Shown: piece after piece, positions 49,916 to 59,553 of the stretch | Layout of the letters: the number at the start of each line of letters is the position of its first letter | How positions within the stretch are numbered: position 1 is the first letter of the stretch | From: Candidatus Poribacteria bacterium | GTDB lineage: Bacteria; Poribacteria; WGA-4E; WGA-3G | Assembly (NCBI GenBank): GCA_003635195.1 | Contig: PYIY01000201.1 | Span: 23,483 to 87,482 of the forward strand | Length of the DNA stretch: 64,000 bases | Direction of reading: 5' to 3' | Translations under genes and position numbers: made by a program | The notes under the pieces: model-generated | What the model was told of the DNA's origin: nothing | The model's input: the letters and a program-made list of their open reading frames with translations, nothing else | Databases searched by the model: none

Positions 49916-50980
49916 TTAAAAAACCTCAATGTGAACTTCGCGTCCTGTCTCAGCACTTCTGAGCAGCCCTTCCATCATCTGCTGGACAATTAGCCCGTGA
50001 CGGAGCGGGGCTTTGCAAGTTACGTCATCTAAGATGCATTCAATAAAGTGGTCAGCGATAGCGTCCCATGTCTTTCCATACTTACTCTTTGGGAGTTTCC
50101 CATCTATGTCCTCAAATTCACCTTTTTCATTGGTTCGATAGAGTCGCAGGGGTTTTAGCGTCGCTCCCGCCTCTGTGCCAAACAACTCGATCTGAAATTC
50201 GTCGGGTTGGTGCGATGCCCAGAAGCTTTCCACCTGCAAACCGACACCCCCTTCAAACGTAATAAACCCACCCGCATAATCGTCGGAGTCATATTTTTCA
50301 TAGATCTCTTTAGGTGCTTTCGTCCCTCTCCAGTAGCCGAGTCCTCGAGGTCCGAACTTCGCACCAGCAGCACCGAGTACCGCAATTGGCTTCGGCAGTC
50401 CGAGGATCCACCACGCCGAGTCAAGCACATGGACACCCATATCCCGAAATGCGCCGCCACCTTTCTGGATGAAACCGAGATTCCATGCGGGGATACCACT
50501 CCTGCGAACACTCCGTGCCCGTGCGTAGTAGAGTTCCCCAAAGTAGTCATCGCGGGCAAGGTTACCGAGATATTGACACTCCTTCCCAAAACGCGTTGAG
50601 AGCGACATCATATTAACGACACCTGCTGCTTCCGCTGCTGTGACCAATTTTTGTGCCGCTTCCTCGGAATCAGCAAGCGGTTTCGTTACCATGACGTGCT
50701 TACCGTTTTGCACGGCTTCTAACGCGATTGGAACATGCCACTGATTCGGCGTGCCGACGAAGACTGCGTCAATATCATCGGCTTTGCACATCTCTTTGTA
50801 ATCCGTGTAGAATTTGACCTTCCCGGGTAAATCTTTGGCGAAGGCTTTCATCCGATCTTCAAGTAGATCGCAGAGTGCAACGACATTGCCTCTCGGATTT
50901 TCGGCGAGTGCTGTGCCGTTGGGTCTGCCGATCCCCATACCGACGACGGCGATGCGGACAGTCTTTTTTGCTGATGCCAT
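49916..50980 (-). CDS. Gfo/Idh/MocA family oxidoreductase
   Basis: A 354-residue NAD(P)-dependent enzyme. The Rossmann motif is IAVVGMGIGRPNG, and HVMVTKPLAD replaces the usual EKP by TKP with the lysine retained. The second domain contains GGGAFRDMGVHVLDSAWWILG, with the conserved His. The start at 50980 follows TTGGAGATAG; an ATG five codons upstream would overlap that site. It is larger in its C-terminal domain than the other two relatives in this window. Substrate unknown. Confidence 0.9.
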   Translation of the reverse strand: MASAKKTVRIAVVGMGIGRPNGTALAENPRGNVVALCDLLEDRMKAFAKDLPGKVKFYTDYKEMCKADDIDAVFVGTPNQWHVPIALEAVQNGKHVMVTKPLADSEEAAQKLVTAAEAAGVVNMMSLSTRFGKECQYLGNLARDDYFGELYYARARSVRRSGIPAWNLGFIQKGGGAFRDMGVHVLDSAWWILGLPKPIAVLGAAGAKFGPRGLGYWRGTKAPKEIYEKYDSDDYAGGFITFEGGVGLQVESFWASHQPDEFQIELFGTEAGATLKPLRLYRTNEKGEFEDIDGKLPKSKYGKTWDAIADHFIECILDDVTCKAPLRHGLIVQQMMEGLLRSAETGREVHIEVF

Positions 50981-51011
50981 ATCATCTATCTCCAAATTTT
51001 GTAACGTGATA

Positions 51012-51575
51012 TTACTGGGGGTTCCCTTGGTGATCTAAGGCAGGGTTAACCTCGTTTTTGACGGGCTTAATCGTCCGAAGGTATGCCCAAATTGCTTTCA
51101 AATCTTCATCGTTCATTTGCGCATAGTGTTTTACTGGCATAGGCGGCAAAATCTCCCGATTACCTTCCACGCCTTGGTGCAGTCCAGTGCGCATTGCTCC
51201 AATGAACATCTCTTCCGTCCATTCACCTAATCCAGTCTCCTTATCGGGGGTCAAGTTTGAGGCGAAACTGGTTCCAAACGGACCAGAAAAGGCTGATAAT
51301 TGTGGGGCAGTTACGATAAAAATACCCTCTCGGATCATACGGAAATTATAACCCGGGGAAGGTTGTCCAGCCGGGTGTCCAGCGAGATACATATCCATGT
51401 TATACTCGGCACCATCACGCGGTGTATGACAATATCCGCATGCTGCGACTGCCTCCACGAGGTATTTGCCGCGCTGGACCCTATCACTCTGACTCTCGAC
51501 AGCGCGAATGCTCAGCGCAATAATGGCACCCACAAAAAGCACCATTACACAAAAGATTATAAGATTACGATGCAT
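51012..51575 (-). CDS. Membrane-anchored c-type cytochrome
   Basis: A 187-residue electron-transfer protein. An N-terminal uncleaved or cleaved signal (IIFCVMVLFVGAIIALSI) is followed by one heme-binding motif CGYCH (near residues 46-50). Its partner methionine is probably in the segment EILPPMPVKHYAQM near the end, where DLKAIWAYLRTIKP is the usual C-terminal helix of cytochrome c. Such domains occur as the cytochrome subunit of periplasmic dehydrogenases. It lies 31 nt upstream of the Gfo/Idh/MocA gene on the same strand. Confidence 0.88.
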   Translation of the reverse strand: MHRNLIIFCVMVLFVGAIIALSIRAVESQSDRVQRGKYLVEAVAACGYCHTPRDGAEYNMDMYLAGHPAGQPSPGYNFRMIREGIFIVTAPQLSAFSGPFGTSFASNLTPDKETGLGEWTEEMFIGAMRTGLHQGVEGNREILPPMPVKHYAQMNDEDLKAIWAYLRTIKPVKNEVNPALDHQGNPQ

Positions 51576-51647
51576 TCAACAGTTCTCCTTTAGTTTCAAA
51601 TCTTCGGACAAAATTTAGCACATTTTGTAAATAGATGCAATAGAAAA

Positions 51648-51670
51648 AGGCGCGGTTTCGAACCGCGCCT
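51648..51670 (-). terminator. Rho-independent terminator of the TonB-dependent receptor gene
   Basis: A 10-bp perfect stem, AGGCGCGGTT (51648-51657) and AACCGCGCCT (51661-51670), with a 3-nt loop. Read on the minus strand it is followed by TTTTTC (51647-51642). It is 33 nt after the receptor stop. Confidence 0.85.
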
Positions 51671-51703
51671 ATCTTTATGTTTAAAGCAACCCGAATGAAT
51701 ATC

Positions 51704-54496
51704 CTAAAAACGATAGGATAACTTCGCGTAGTAAAGTCCACCGTTGAAACCGAAAGGTGCCGACCTTCTCGAATAGGTGAATACACCAGGGGAGTCAACA
51801 ATGACAGTGCCAGTGCTGTCCTTTAAGGTTCCACCGCGGGACTGACCAATCTCGTTCAAGTCAGGCACCTGATCGAACAGGTTGTTCGCACCGATCGTCA
51901 GCGAAAGCCCTTCGTTCAACTGATAATTGCTCTGGATGTCGGTGAGCCATTTTCCGCCGTAAGTCTGCCGTGCTGGATCGTCTCCACTTCCCTCTTGAAC
52001 AGTGTAGCTGCCGAAATAGCGCAAAGCACCACCGATAGTGAGGTCGCCGATGATGTAGTCCGCGCTGAGGTTAATCCGCGTGTTCGGCTGCCACTCCTCA
52101 ATCATAGAGCGTTCCTGTGAAGGGAAAAGGGTGTCTTCACGCCCAATGAGAATTTCCGGTGCATCCACGTCACCGATAACTTCCGTATCCGCCCACGTCA
52201 ACGCAGCCCTCAAATTAAGCAGGGATTCATTGTCAAAAGCATGTAGATAACCTGCAGCAACATCAACACCTTGTGTGCGTGTCTGCGCAACGTTTGTGAA
52301 CACTTGCGCACTACTCGCGCCCGCTGCGGCTAATTCGGTTATGTCATCAGCACTGAAACTACCACTCAGGACAATTCGATCATCAATTTGAATCAGAAAT
52401 CCATCAATACTAACCCACACTTTTTCAAGGGGTTTCAACACGAAACCCCCGGAGACGTTGAATGCGGTTTCCTCTTTGAGTTCAGGGATACCGAGTGCAC
52501 GTGCGGCATCGCTGTCATTGCGGAAGGTGCCGACTTCAAGTGCTATGAGTTCTTCTGTATTTCCGTCCTTATCAAGATCGTCGGCATCTACTTTGAATTG
52601 TGTGCTAATATTGTTGAAGTAGAGTTGTTGCAGCGACGGTGCCCGGAAACCTGTGCTACCGGCTGCACGCACGGCAACTTGTTTCGTCAGGTCGTAGCGA
52701 GCCGTCGCTTTTCCTGTGACGGTCGCACCGAAGTCGCTATACTGTTCACCGCGCACCGCTGCGCCAACGAGGAGTCCCGTTCCGGGTTGCCCACTCAGGT
52801 AAGATTCAAAGTCGGCGTAGCCTGCGATATTCGTCCGGCTTTCGTCGACTTCATTGTCGGGTCGGAAACCGGGAAACACTTGGATACCGCCAGCGGCACC
52901 GTCTGCACCGAGTCCTGCATTAATCCATGAAAGCGGTTCACCCGCATGGATGCCATAACCTTCTCTGCGGAATTCAATACCGCCCGCAAGGTTGATGAGT
53001 GAGGACTGATAGTCCAACGGATAGGTAACATCTAAGTTGAACGCCGTTTGCGAGCGTTCAAAGCCGCCCGCATCCGCGGAAGTTGGGCTGCTTGGACCGT
53101 AAGACGCATTCAGAGAATTAGAAATGAAAAAGTCAAATGTGTTCAATCCGTGATTGATACTGACATCAACATTTAGGTCTGTCGTCTCATGTGTCCATGC
53201 CATACCTAAGGCGAGAGAGGTATCCCCAATATTGGTATTAATTTCTGGCAGGAACCCGTCTGGGTAAATTTCGGTGACGGTTCGCGATGCCTGATTCGCT
53301 CTGCGATAGAACCCTGCACTATTGTTTTGGCGTGAAGAATATCCACCAAAAGAGTAAAGTTCTAAGCCCGCGGCGAGTGGAAGTCCGAAGTTGTAAAATC
53401 CGACTTTTTGGGACGAATCGGCATCGCCAATTCGGAAGTTTTGCCGTTCAAAGGTATATTCGCGTGGGTCGAACCACACAGGTTGCTCTGTTACAGTACC
53501 ATCATCATTTTCGATTTCAAGCGTGTTATCCGAAGGTCTGCCTTGATCTACATCCACCCAATCATATTGTTGCGTCCCGGTAAGTCCAGCGCGGTTTGTG
53601 CGGTATCTGTCGCGCCATTCGGCAGTGAGATTCAAGAAACCGGATGCGCCGACTTTCACACCGTAGTTCGCGTTACCATTCCACGTATCGCCATCGCCTT
53701 CGTAGGTTTGTCCCCAATAGATGTCAGCATTGCCTGTATCAACATCATCTTTGAGCACGATATTGATAACACCCGCAATAGCATCGGAGCCGTATTGCGC
53801 CGCTGCACCATCGCGTAGGACTTCAATCCGCTCAATCGCCGACGACGGAATCGCATTGAAGTCTGTTCCGGCAGTGCCGCGACCCACCGATGTGTTAACG
53901 TGCAGCAATGCGCTCTTGTGACGACGCTTGCCGTTGACCAGCACAAGCGTTTGGTCGGGTCCCAAGCCACGCAGCGTTGCGGGACGCAGGGCATCTGTAC
54001 CATCACTAATCGTTGAACTTGAGAAATTGAAGGAAGGGACTAACATCTGAAGCACACGACCGGTTTCGGATTGACCGGTAAGACTGAGCTGCTCTCTGTT
54101 GACGACTTCTATCGGCACGGGTGCCTGCAGTGCTCTTCTGCCTATACTACGCGTCCCTACTACCACAACTGCATCAACGGTTTGGATCGGGGCAAGCACC
54201 ACCGTCACTTCGGTCTGTCCAGCAGTCGTATTAAGGCGTTTACTCGAAAATCCGATGGCTATTACAGTCAGCGACTGTGCACCTGTCACGTCGCTAAACA
54301 TAGCATTTCCAGATGCATCTGTCGTCTGTTCTTGGTTTCCGATTTGGACTTTTGCTTCCGGGATAGCGTTCCCATTTTGATCTTGAACGACAACCTTCAG
54401 TGTTTCAGCATTGGCAATCATCGGCATGACGAATGCAACGCCTAATAAAATCGTTACAACGCACCAGAAGTACCACTTATTACCTAAAATTGACAT
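51704..54496 (-). CDS. TonB-dependent outer-membrane receptor with carboxypeptidase-like regulatory domain
   Basis: A 930-residue outer-membrane transporter that uses the TonB system for energised uptake, probably of siderophores, glycans or cobalamin-like ligands. A signal peptide (VVTILLGVAFVMPMIANA) is followed by a CarboxypepD_reg-type domain (about 30-110), a plug domain (about 120-245: VVVGTRSIGRRALQAPVPIEV and RIEVLRDGAAAQYGSDAIAG), then the beta barrel with repeated TonB-type strands, ending YYAKLSYRF with a terminal Phe. A strong AAGGAGG site precedes the ATG. Ligand unknown. Confidence 0.94.
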   Translation of the reverse strand: MSILGNKWYFWCVVTILLGVAFVMPMIANAETLKVVVQDQNGNAIPEAKVQIGNQEQTTDASGNAMFSDVTGAQSLTVIAIGFSSKRLNTTAGQTEVTVVLAPIQTVDAVVVVGTRSIGRRALQAPVPIEVVNREQLSLTGQSETGRVLQMLVPSFNFSSSTISDGTDALRPATLRGLGPDQTLVLVNGKRRHKSALLHVNTSVGRGTAGTDFNAIPSSAIERIEVLRDGAAAQYGSDAIAGVINIVLKDDVDTGNADIYWGQTYEGDGDTWNGNANYGVKVGASGFLNLTAEWRDRYRTNRAGLTGTQQYDWVDVDQGRPSDNTLEIENDDGTVTEQPVWFDPREYTFERQNFRIGDADSSQKVGFYNFGLPLAAGLELYSFGGYSSRQNNSAGFYRRANQASRTVTEIYPDGFLPEINTNIGDTSLALGMAWTHETTDLNVDVSINHGLNTFDFFISNSLNASYGPSSPTSADAGGFERSQTAFNLDVTYPLDYQSSLINLAGGIEFRREGYGIHAGEPLSWINAGLGADGAAGGIQVFPGFRPDNEVDESRTNIAGYADFESYLSGQPGTGLLVGAAVRGEQYSDFGATVTGKATARYDLTKQVAVRAAGSTGFRAPSLQQLYFNNISTQFKVDADDLDKDGNTEELIALEVGTFRNDSDAARALGIPELKEETAFNVSGGFVLKPLEKVWVSIDGFLIQIDDRIVLSGSFSADDITELAAAGASSAQVFTNVAQTRTQGVDVAAGYLHAFDNESLLNLRAALTWADTEVIGDVDAPEILIGREDTLFPSQERSMIEEWQPNTRINLSADYIIGDLTIGGALRYFGSYTVQEGSGDDPARQTYGGKWLTDIQSNYQLNEGLSLTIGANNLFDQVPDLNEIGQSRGGTLKDSTGTVIVDSPGVFTYSRRSAPFGFNGGLYYAKLSYRF

Positions 54497-54874
54497 TTGA
54501 TTGATTTATCCTCCTTAAAAATTGTGCCACAAAAAAGATCGCATCGTGTGACCTCTATGAATTCAAACACTATTTGTTATTATTCTGGTCGCAATGATTC
54601 ATGACACATCCGCAATTAAAATACGGTTTAATTATGCGTTATCTTTCTGGTAAAATGCAAATTAAAGTCCGACAATAACATAGGGAATCACTTTTTTTAA
54701 CAATAAACTCCGTTTTTATGCTAAAATGGGTAGAAGTCGTCCCAATTTATGACGCTGGCAGATAGAATTTTTGTATAGGGTTCAATTTTTGTATCCGTGA
54801 GTGCATTAAAAACCCATTTTTGGCAGGATTTTCACTCGTTATTGCGGAGAGAAACGGGAGAAAAACGCTCGGTG
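54497..54874. other. AT-rich gap between the receptor and acyl-CoA synthetase genes
   Basis: No gene or clear repeat is visible. Both flanking genes face outward, so their promoters should lie here, but no pair of consensus hexamers stands out. A GTG at 54797 could start a 26-residue longer synthetase. Confidence 0.4.
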
Positions 54875-56524
54875 ATGAACTATCCATTGACGCTTGTGCA
54901 GATTTTAGAACACGCACACCGTATACACGGGGATAAGCAGGTTACGACACTGCTGCCTGATGGAACACTGCATCGTTATAACTATACTGCATTATACGAG
55001 CGTGTGAAGCGGTTGGCAAACGCTATCGCCCAATTGGGGATTCTGTGCGGAGACAGAGTCGCAACGTATGCTTCCAATACCTATCAACATTTAGAACTCT
55101 ACTACGCGATTCCGTGCATCGGTGCTGTGCTCCATCCGCTCAATGTTCGTCTCTCGGCTGTGCAATTGGCACAAATTGTGCAAGAAGCAGAAGACAAACT
55201 CATCTTTGTTGACAACGGATTCGCGGGGCAGTTTAAGGCGTTTCAGGATAAGATTGCATGTAAACAGGTTATCTACTTCGACCCGACATCCGCGGATACC
55301 GATGTACCTTATGAGCAGCTACTCTCCGAAGCCACACCCGTATCTTCATGGAATATCCAAGATGAGAACTGGGCGATGGGACTCTGCTATACCAGCGGCA
55401 CACAAGGAGAACCGAGAGGTGTTCTCTACACACACCGCTCTATGTTTCTCCACACGTTGGCAGCGAACCAAGCCGATGTCTTCGGATTGACGGAGGCAGA
55501 TGTCGTTTTACCCATCGTTCCAATGTTCCATGCAATGGCGTGGGGACTGCCCTACGCAAGCATGTTTGCTGGCGCAGATATGGTGCTACCGGGTGCCAAA
55601 CCGCCCTGTATAGCCGAACTTATTGCTGAGACGGGTGCCACTGTCGCTGCAGGCGTACCGACGGTCTGGGCAGAGGTGTATCCCGAACTCCGTAAAAGGA
55701 AAAAGGATATCCGTGGATTGCGGCGATTGATCGTCGGTGGAGAGGCGATGCCGCTGTCCCTGATTGAAGTCTACGAAAAGGAACTCGGCATTGAGATTTG
55801 CCACGCTTGGGGAATGACAGAGATGTCCCCAACCGGAACGTTCTCGAAACTGCGCGGTGCTCACCGGAGTTTATCGGACGCTGAGAAATGGCGAATTAAG
55901 GCAAAGCAGGGGAGACCTATACCGGGTGTTGAACTCCGTCTCGCAGCTGAAACATCTAACGGTTTCACGGAACTCCCCTGGGATGGCGAGACAGTCGGGG
56001 AACTACAAGTGCGAAGCCCTTGGACAGCGAATAGTTACTATAAAGTTGAACCAACTGCAGAACACTTCACAACCGACAAATGGTTACGCACAGGGGATAT
56101 GGCTACGATTGACGCGGATGGCTACATGCAAATTGTTGACCGAGCGAAGGCACTCATCCGAAGCGGTGGAGAGTCTATTTCAAGTGTCGCCTTGGAGACT
56201 GTCCTGTTGAAGCATCCATGTGTGCATGAGGTAGCGGTTGTCGGTATCCCTGACGAGAAGTGGGGAGAACGTCCGTTTGCTGTCGTTGTACTCGCAGAAC
56301 AAACAGACGAAAATATCTCAGCTCTCCTCAGGCAGCAACTCGCATCTGAATTCCCCAAGTTCTGGATTCCAGACAAGTTTGTCTTTGTTGATGAAATCCC
56401 GAAAACGAGCGTTGGAAAATCCGATAAGCGGGCCCTTTTGGCGCAGCTTGCCAGCCAAAACCTATTCGACAAAAGTAACACTGCTTGCCAGAACCCAATA
56501 TTAGAGTCTGTGCATAAAAAGTAG
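54875..56524 (+). CDS. AMP-dependent acyl-CoA synthetase (long- or medium-chain)
   Basis: About 549 residues. It activates a carboxylic acid to the acyl-CoA by way of an acyl-adenylate. It has the family start MNYPLTLVQILEHAHRIHGD, the AMP motif YTSGTQGEPRGV, AWGMTEMSP, and the C-terminal catalytic set TGDMATIDADGYMQIVDRAK and PKTSVGKSDKRAL (Lys of motif A10). The start at 54875 matches the usual N-terminus of this family; a GTG at 54797 would add 26 residues. It lies 110 nt upstream of a zinc alcohol dehydrogenase gene. Probably a fatty-acid ligase. Confidence 0.92.
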   Translation: MNYPLTLVQILEHAHRIHGDKQVTTLLPDGTLHRYNYTALYERVKRLANAIAQLGILCGDRVATYASNTYQHLELYYAIPCIGAVLHPLNVRLSAVQLAQIVQEAEDKLIFVDNGFAGQFKAFQDKIACKQVIYFDPTSADTDVPYEQLLSEATPVSSWNIQDENWAMGLCYTSGTQGEPRGVLYTHRSMFLHTLAANQADVFGLTEADVVLPIVPMFHAMAWGLPYASMFAGADMVLPGAKPPCIAELIAETGATVAAGVPTVWAEVYPELRKRKKDIRGLRRLIVGGEAMPLSLIEVYEKELGIEICHAWGMTEMSPTGTFSKLRGAHRSLSDAEKWRIKAKQGRPIPGVELRLAAETSNGFTELPWDGETVGELQVRSPWTANSYYKVEPTAEHFTTDKWLRTGDMATIDADGYMQIVDRAKALIRSGGESISSVALETVLLKHPCVHEVAVVGIPDEKWGERPFAVVVLAEQTDENISALLRQQLASEFPKFWIPDKFVFVDEIPKTSVGKSDKRALLAQLASQNLFDKSNTACQNPILESVHKK

Positions 56525-56634
56525 TGGGACACGCCGAGTACCCTGCTGACCTAATCATAAACAATGTTATTGAAACTTGTCGGAAACCCTGAAAAATCGG
56601 AGCGAAAACCCAACCGTTAAAAAGGGAGGATCCC

Positions 56635-57672
56635 ATGAAAATGAAAGCCGCCATCTATACAGGCATTGAAGAAATCGCCATTCGTGAGGTCGAACGTAAC
56701 GAACCGCCTCCGGGCTTTGTACTCGTTGACACCAAACAGACCGGCATCTGTGGTAGCGATCTGCACAGTTATTTCGGGCATTGGGGACAATCGCATGAAC
56801 ACGCCGCAGGGCATGAAACATGTGGGGTTGTCACGGCACTCGGCGAGGGCGTAACTGAATTTGATATTGGCGATAAAGTCGCTGTGGAATGTTTTTCGCA
56901 CTGCGGCACCTGCAAATATTGTGAGACAGGGCAGTATAATCTCTGCTTCAATAGAGCCTGGATCTCCCCGAACATGCACGGCGGATTCGCAGAATACACA
57001 GCGACGCATCATTCAGGGCTCTTTAAATTACCAAAACGGATGACTTTTGAACAAGGCGCGCTCGTTGAACCACTTGCTGTCTCACACCGTGCCATCGCGC
57101 GTTCGGGGGCTAACTCCCGAGACACAGTCGCTATTATCGGCGGCGGCACCATCGGACAATTCGCTTTGGCGGATGCGGTTGCCGCGGGTGTTAAGGAGAC
57201 TTTGATTACCGTTAAATATGAACAGCAGGCAGCGTTAGCAAAAACACTCGGCGCAGATCATATCGTCAACATCAGCGATACCGATGTTCAAGATTACGTC
57301 AAGGATGTCACAAACGGTATCGGTTTTGATGCAGTCATCGAAACGGTGGGTGGCGCAGAGAACTTCAACACCGCAACAACTATTGTTCGGAAACAGGGGG
57401 CTGTCGTTCTCGTTGCCGGATACTATAAACCCCTTGAGGTGAATCTCTCTACGATCGTCTGGTCGGAGGCGTTCATTACAGGTTCTAACTGCTACGGTTA
57501 TAGTGGAATGGAGACGGACTTTGAGGCGGCAATTGAGTTAATAGACTCTGGTAAGGTCGATGCTACAAAATTGGTGACGCACTACTATCCGCTTGACGAG
57601 ATCAGCGAAGCCTTCCGCGTGTCTGCCGATAAAACTTCTGGCGCGATTAAGGTGCATGTCTGTCAGGAATAG
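56635..57672 (+). CDS. Zinc-dependent alcohol/polyol dehydrogenase (MDR family)
   Basis: A 345-residue medium-chain dehydrogenase. It has the catalytic zinc ligands Cys (TGICGSDLH) and His-Glu (AGHETCGVV), and the structural zinc cysteines in CFSHCGTCKYCETGQYNLC. The NAD(P) site is VAIIGGGTIGQFALADAVAAG. The start follows AAGGGAGGATCCC. It is part of a co-directional run with a dioxygenase and an NADP-dependent oxidoreductase. Likely acts on a sugar alcohol such as sorbitol or on threonine-like alcohols. Confidence 0.92.
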   Translation: MKMKAAIYTGIEEIAIREVERNEPPPGFVLVDTKQTGICGSDLHSYFGHWGQSHEHAAGHETCGVVTALGEGVTEFDIGDKVAVECFSHCGTCKYCETGQYNLCFNRAWISPNMHGGFAEYTATHHSGLFKLPKRMTFEQGALVEPLAVSHRAIARSGANSRDTVAIIGGGTIGQFALADAVAAGVKETLITVKYEQQAALAKTLGADHIVNISDTDVQDYVKDVTNGIGFDAVIETVGGAENFNTATTIVRKQGAVVLVAGYYKPLEVNLSTIVWSEAFITGSNCYGYSGMETDFEAAIELIDSGKVDATKLVTHYYPLDEISEAFRVSADKTSGAIKVHVCQE

Positions 57673-57739
57673 CGTTTCGGAATTGGCTGACGCGACTTCA
57701 GTTCTATCCGTCAAAATAACGACATGAGGATTTTATAGA

Positions 57740-58465
57740 ATGCAAAACGGAAACCATACGTTGTGTCCTGAAGAGCAGGAACAGTTTTGGCGGCAGGGCT
57801 ATCTCGGTCCTTATACACTCTGTAGCTCTGAAGAGATGCTCAATATGCAACCAGAAATTGAGAGGGTACTTGAAACCGACGCGCCTGATCACAAAAACAG
57901 GGTGCATAACCGCCACCTCGATTCTTCCTTGATTCACGGTCTTGCCACGCATCCCGCCATTGTCAAACGGATGGCATCCTTATATGGGCCAGACCTTCTC
58001 CTCTGGCGGACAAACTTTTTCGTCAAAGAACCGGGAGCAAAGGAGATTCCGTGGCACCAAGATTTCAACTATTGGCCCCTTGAGCCGCCTATCATAATTT
58101 CGGCATGGATCGCCGTCGATTCAGCAACGCTGGAAAATAGCTGCCTCCAGATCGTCCCCGGTTCACACCGCAAAGTGATACCACATGTGAAAGCGACATC
58201 CGACATGGCGTTCAACCAAATGGGTGACCTCGGATTTATTGATACAAGCAATGTCGTCAATTTGGAGATGCAGCCCGGCGAATTTGTTCTTTTTAATGAA
58301 CGCACCTTGCATCACTCGGAGGCGAATCGCTCTGACAAACGGCGTATCGGTTTGGCTGTTCGCGTCATCCTGCCGATTGTCAAAGTTTTCGACTGGGACG
58401 CGCCTCAACATGAACTCATCGTTATTCATGGTGAAGATCCCGTTCAATTCAACAAGAGGAGTTAA
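57740..58465 (+). CDS. Phytanoyl-CoA dioxygenase family protein
   Basis: A 241-residue Fe(II)/2-oxoglutarate oxygenase. The ligands are HxD in PWHQDFNYWPL (near residues 112-114) and His in ERTLHHSEANRSDKRRIGLAVR (near 191-192), with the Arg of the 2-oxoglutarate site. N-terminal LCPEEQEQFWRQGYLGPY fits the family. The gap to the next gene (NADP-dependent oxidoreductase) is 3 nt, so the two are probably co-translated. It is the fourth member of the family in the window. Confidence 0.9.
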   Translation: MQNGNHTLCPEEQEQFWRQGYLGPYTLCSSEEMLNMQPEIERVLETDAPDHKNRVHNRHLDSSLIHGLATHPAIVKRMASLYGPDLLLWRTNFFVKEPGAKEIPWHQDFNYWPLEPPIIISAWIAVDSATLENSCLQIVPGSHRKVIPHVKATSDMAFNQMGDLGFIDTSNVVNLEMQPGEFVLFNERTLHHSEANRSDKRRIGLAVRVILPIVKVFDWDAPQHELIVIHGEDPVQFNKRS

Positions 58466-58468
58466 TTA

Positions 58469-59479
58469 ATGAATCGTCAAATTACCCTCGCCGCTCGGCC
58501 CGTAGGGTACCCGAAAACGTCAGATTTCAATTTGGTGGAAGTTCCAATCCCAAAACCGGAAGACGGTCAAGTATTGGTAAAAACTATCTACCTCTCTGTT
58601 GATCCGTACATGCGAGGGCGGATTAACGCAGCAAAATCTTATGCCGCCAACGTCGAAATTAATGAAGTGATGGTGGGGAGTGTTATTGCTCACGTTATTG
58701 AATCAAAGCATCCTAACTTTGAGATCGGCGACATTGTCAACGCGAATATCGGATGGCAGGAATACGGGGTTACTGCAGGCGATGGGTTGCGGAAAATTGA
58801 TCCGACAATCGCACCCATCTCAACAGGCGCGGGGATTCTCGGTATGCCCGGGTTAACAGCATACTTTGGGCTGCTTGAAGTTGGACAACTTCAAGCACGC
58901 GAGACCGTGTTGGTCTCTGGTGCCGCAGGCGCAGTCGGCTCTGTCGTCGGACAGATTGCGAAAATTAAAGGCTGTCGGGTTGTCGGCTCCGCCGGCACCG
59001 ATGAGAAGGTTGATTATATCGTCAATGAACTCGGCTTTGATGCGGCTTTTAATTATAAAGAAGTCTCTGATTATCACACAGAACTCCAGACCCTTTTGCC
59101 TGATGGTATTGATGTCTACTTTGACAACGTCGGTGGTGAGATTACGGATGCCGTCTTCCTCAATTTAAGGATCAAGGGACGTGTCGTTATATGCGGACAA
59201 ATTTCTCAATATAATTTAGAAAAACCGGAGACAGGACCGCGGTTCCTCTGGTACATGATTACCAAACGCGCGAGAATCGAGGGGTTCCTCGTCTCTGAGT
59301 ACGCCGACCGGCACGCAGACGCACTCGTTGAGATGGCAGAATGGTTGCAGCAAGGCAAGCTGAAATATCGGGAAACAATCGAAGAAGGCGGGATTGAGAG
59401 TGCACCCGCGGCATTCATTAGCATGTTAAAAGGTGGCAATATCGGAAAACAACTCGTCAAGATCGCTGAATTAGATTGA
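58469..59479 (+). CDS. NADP-dependent zinc-free oxidoreductase (MDR, CurA/prostaglandin reductase-like)
   Basis: A 336-residue medium-chain reductase without zinc, of the type reducing alpha,beta-unsaturated carbonyls. It opens with NRQITLAARPVGYPKTSDFN and YLSVDPYMRGRI, a family hallmark. The cofactor site is VLVSGAAGAVGSVVGQIAKI, and the loop VDVYFDNVGGEI is typical. A GAGGAG site overlaps the previous stop. It is coupled to the dioxygenase just upstream, so the two could act in one oxidation or detoxification step. Confidence 0.92.
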   Translation: MNRQITLAARPVGYPKTSDFNLVEVPIPKPEDGQVLVKTIYLSVDPYMRGRINAAKSYAANVEINEVMVGSVIAHVIESKHPNFEIGDIVNANIGWQEYGVTAGDGLRKIDPTIAPISTGAGILGMPGLTAYFGLLEVGQLQARETVLVSGAAGAVGSVVGQIAKIKGCRVVGSAGTDEKVDYIVNELGFDAAFNYKEVSDYHTELQTLLPDGIDVYFDNVGGEITDAVFLNLRIKGRVVICGQISQYNLEKPETGPRFLWYMITKRARIEGFLVSEYADRHADALVEMAEWLQQGKLKYRETIEEGGIESAPAAFISMLKGGNIGKQLVKIAELD

Positions 59480-59553
59480 AGACTACCATAAACTAACACC
59501 CCTTAGCTGCTCACGTTAAAACGCGGCACCCATGCTAAAACATGGAGTTTCCC

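Noticed and set aside
54797..54874. GTG start for the acyl-CoA synthetase
   Set aside because: The extension is not part of the family N-terminus; ATG at 54875 gives the standard beginning, though the choice is not certain.
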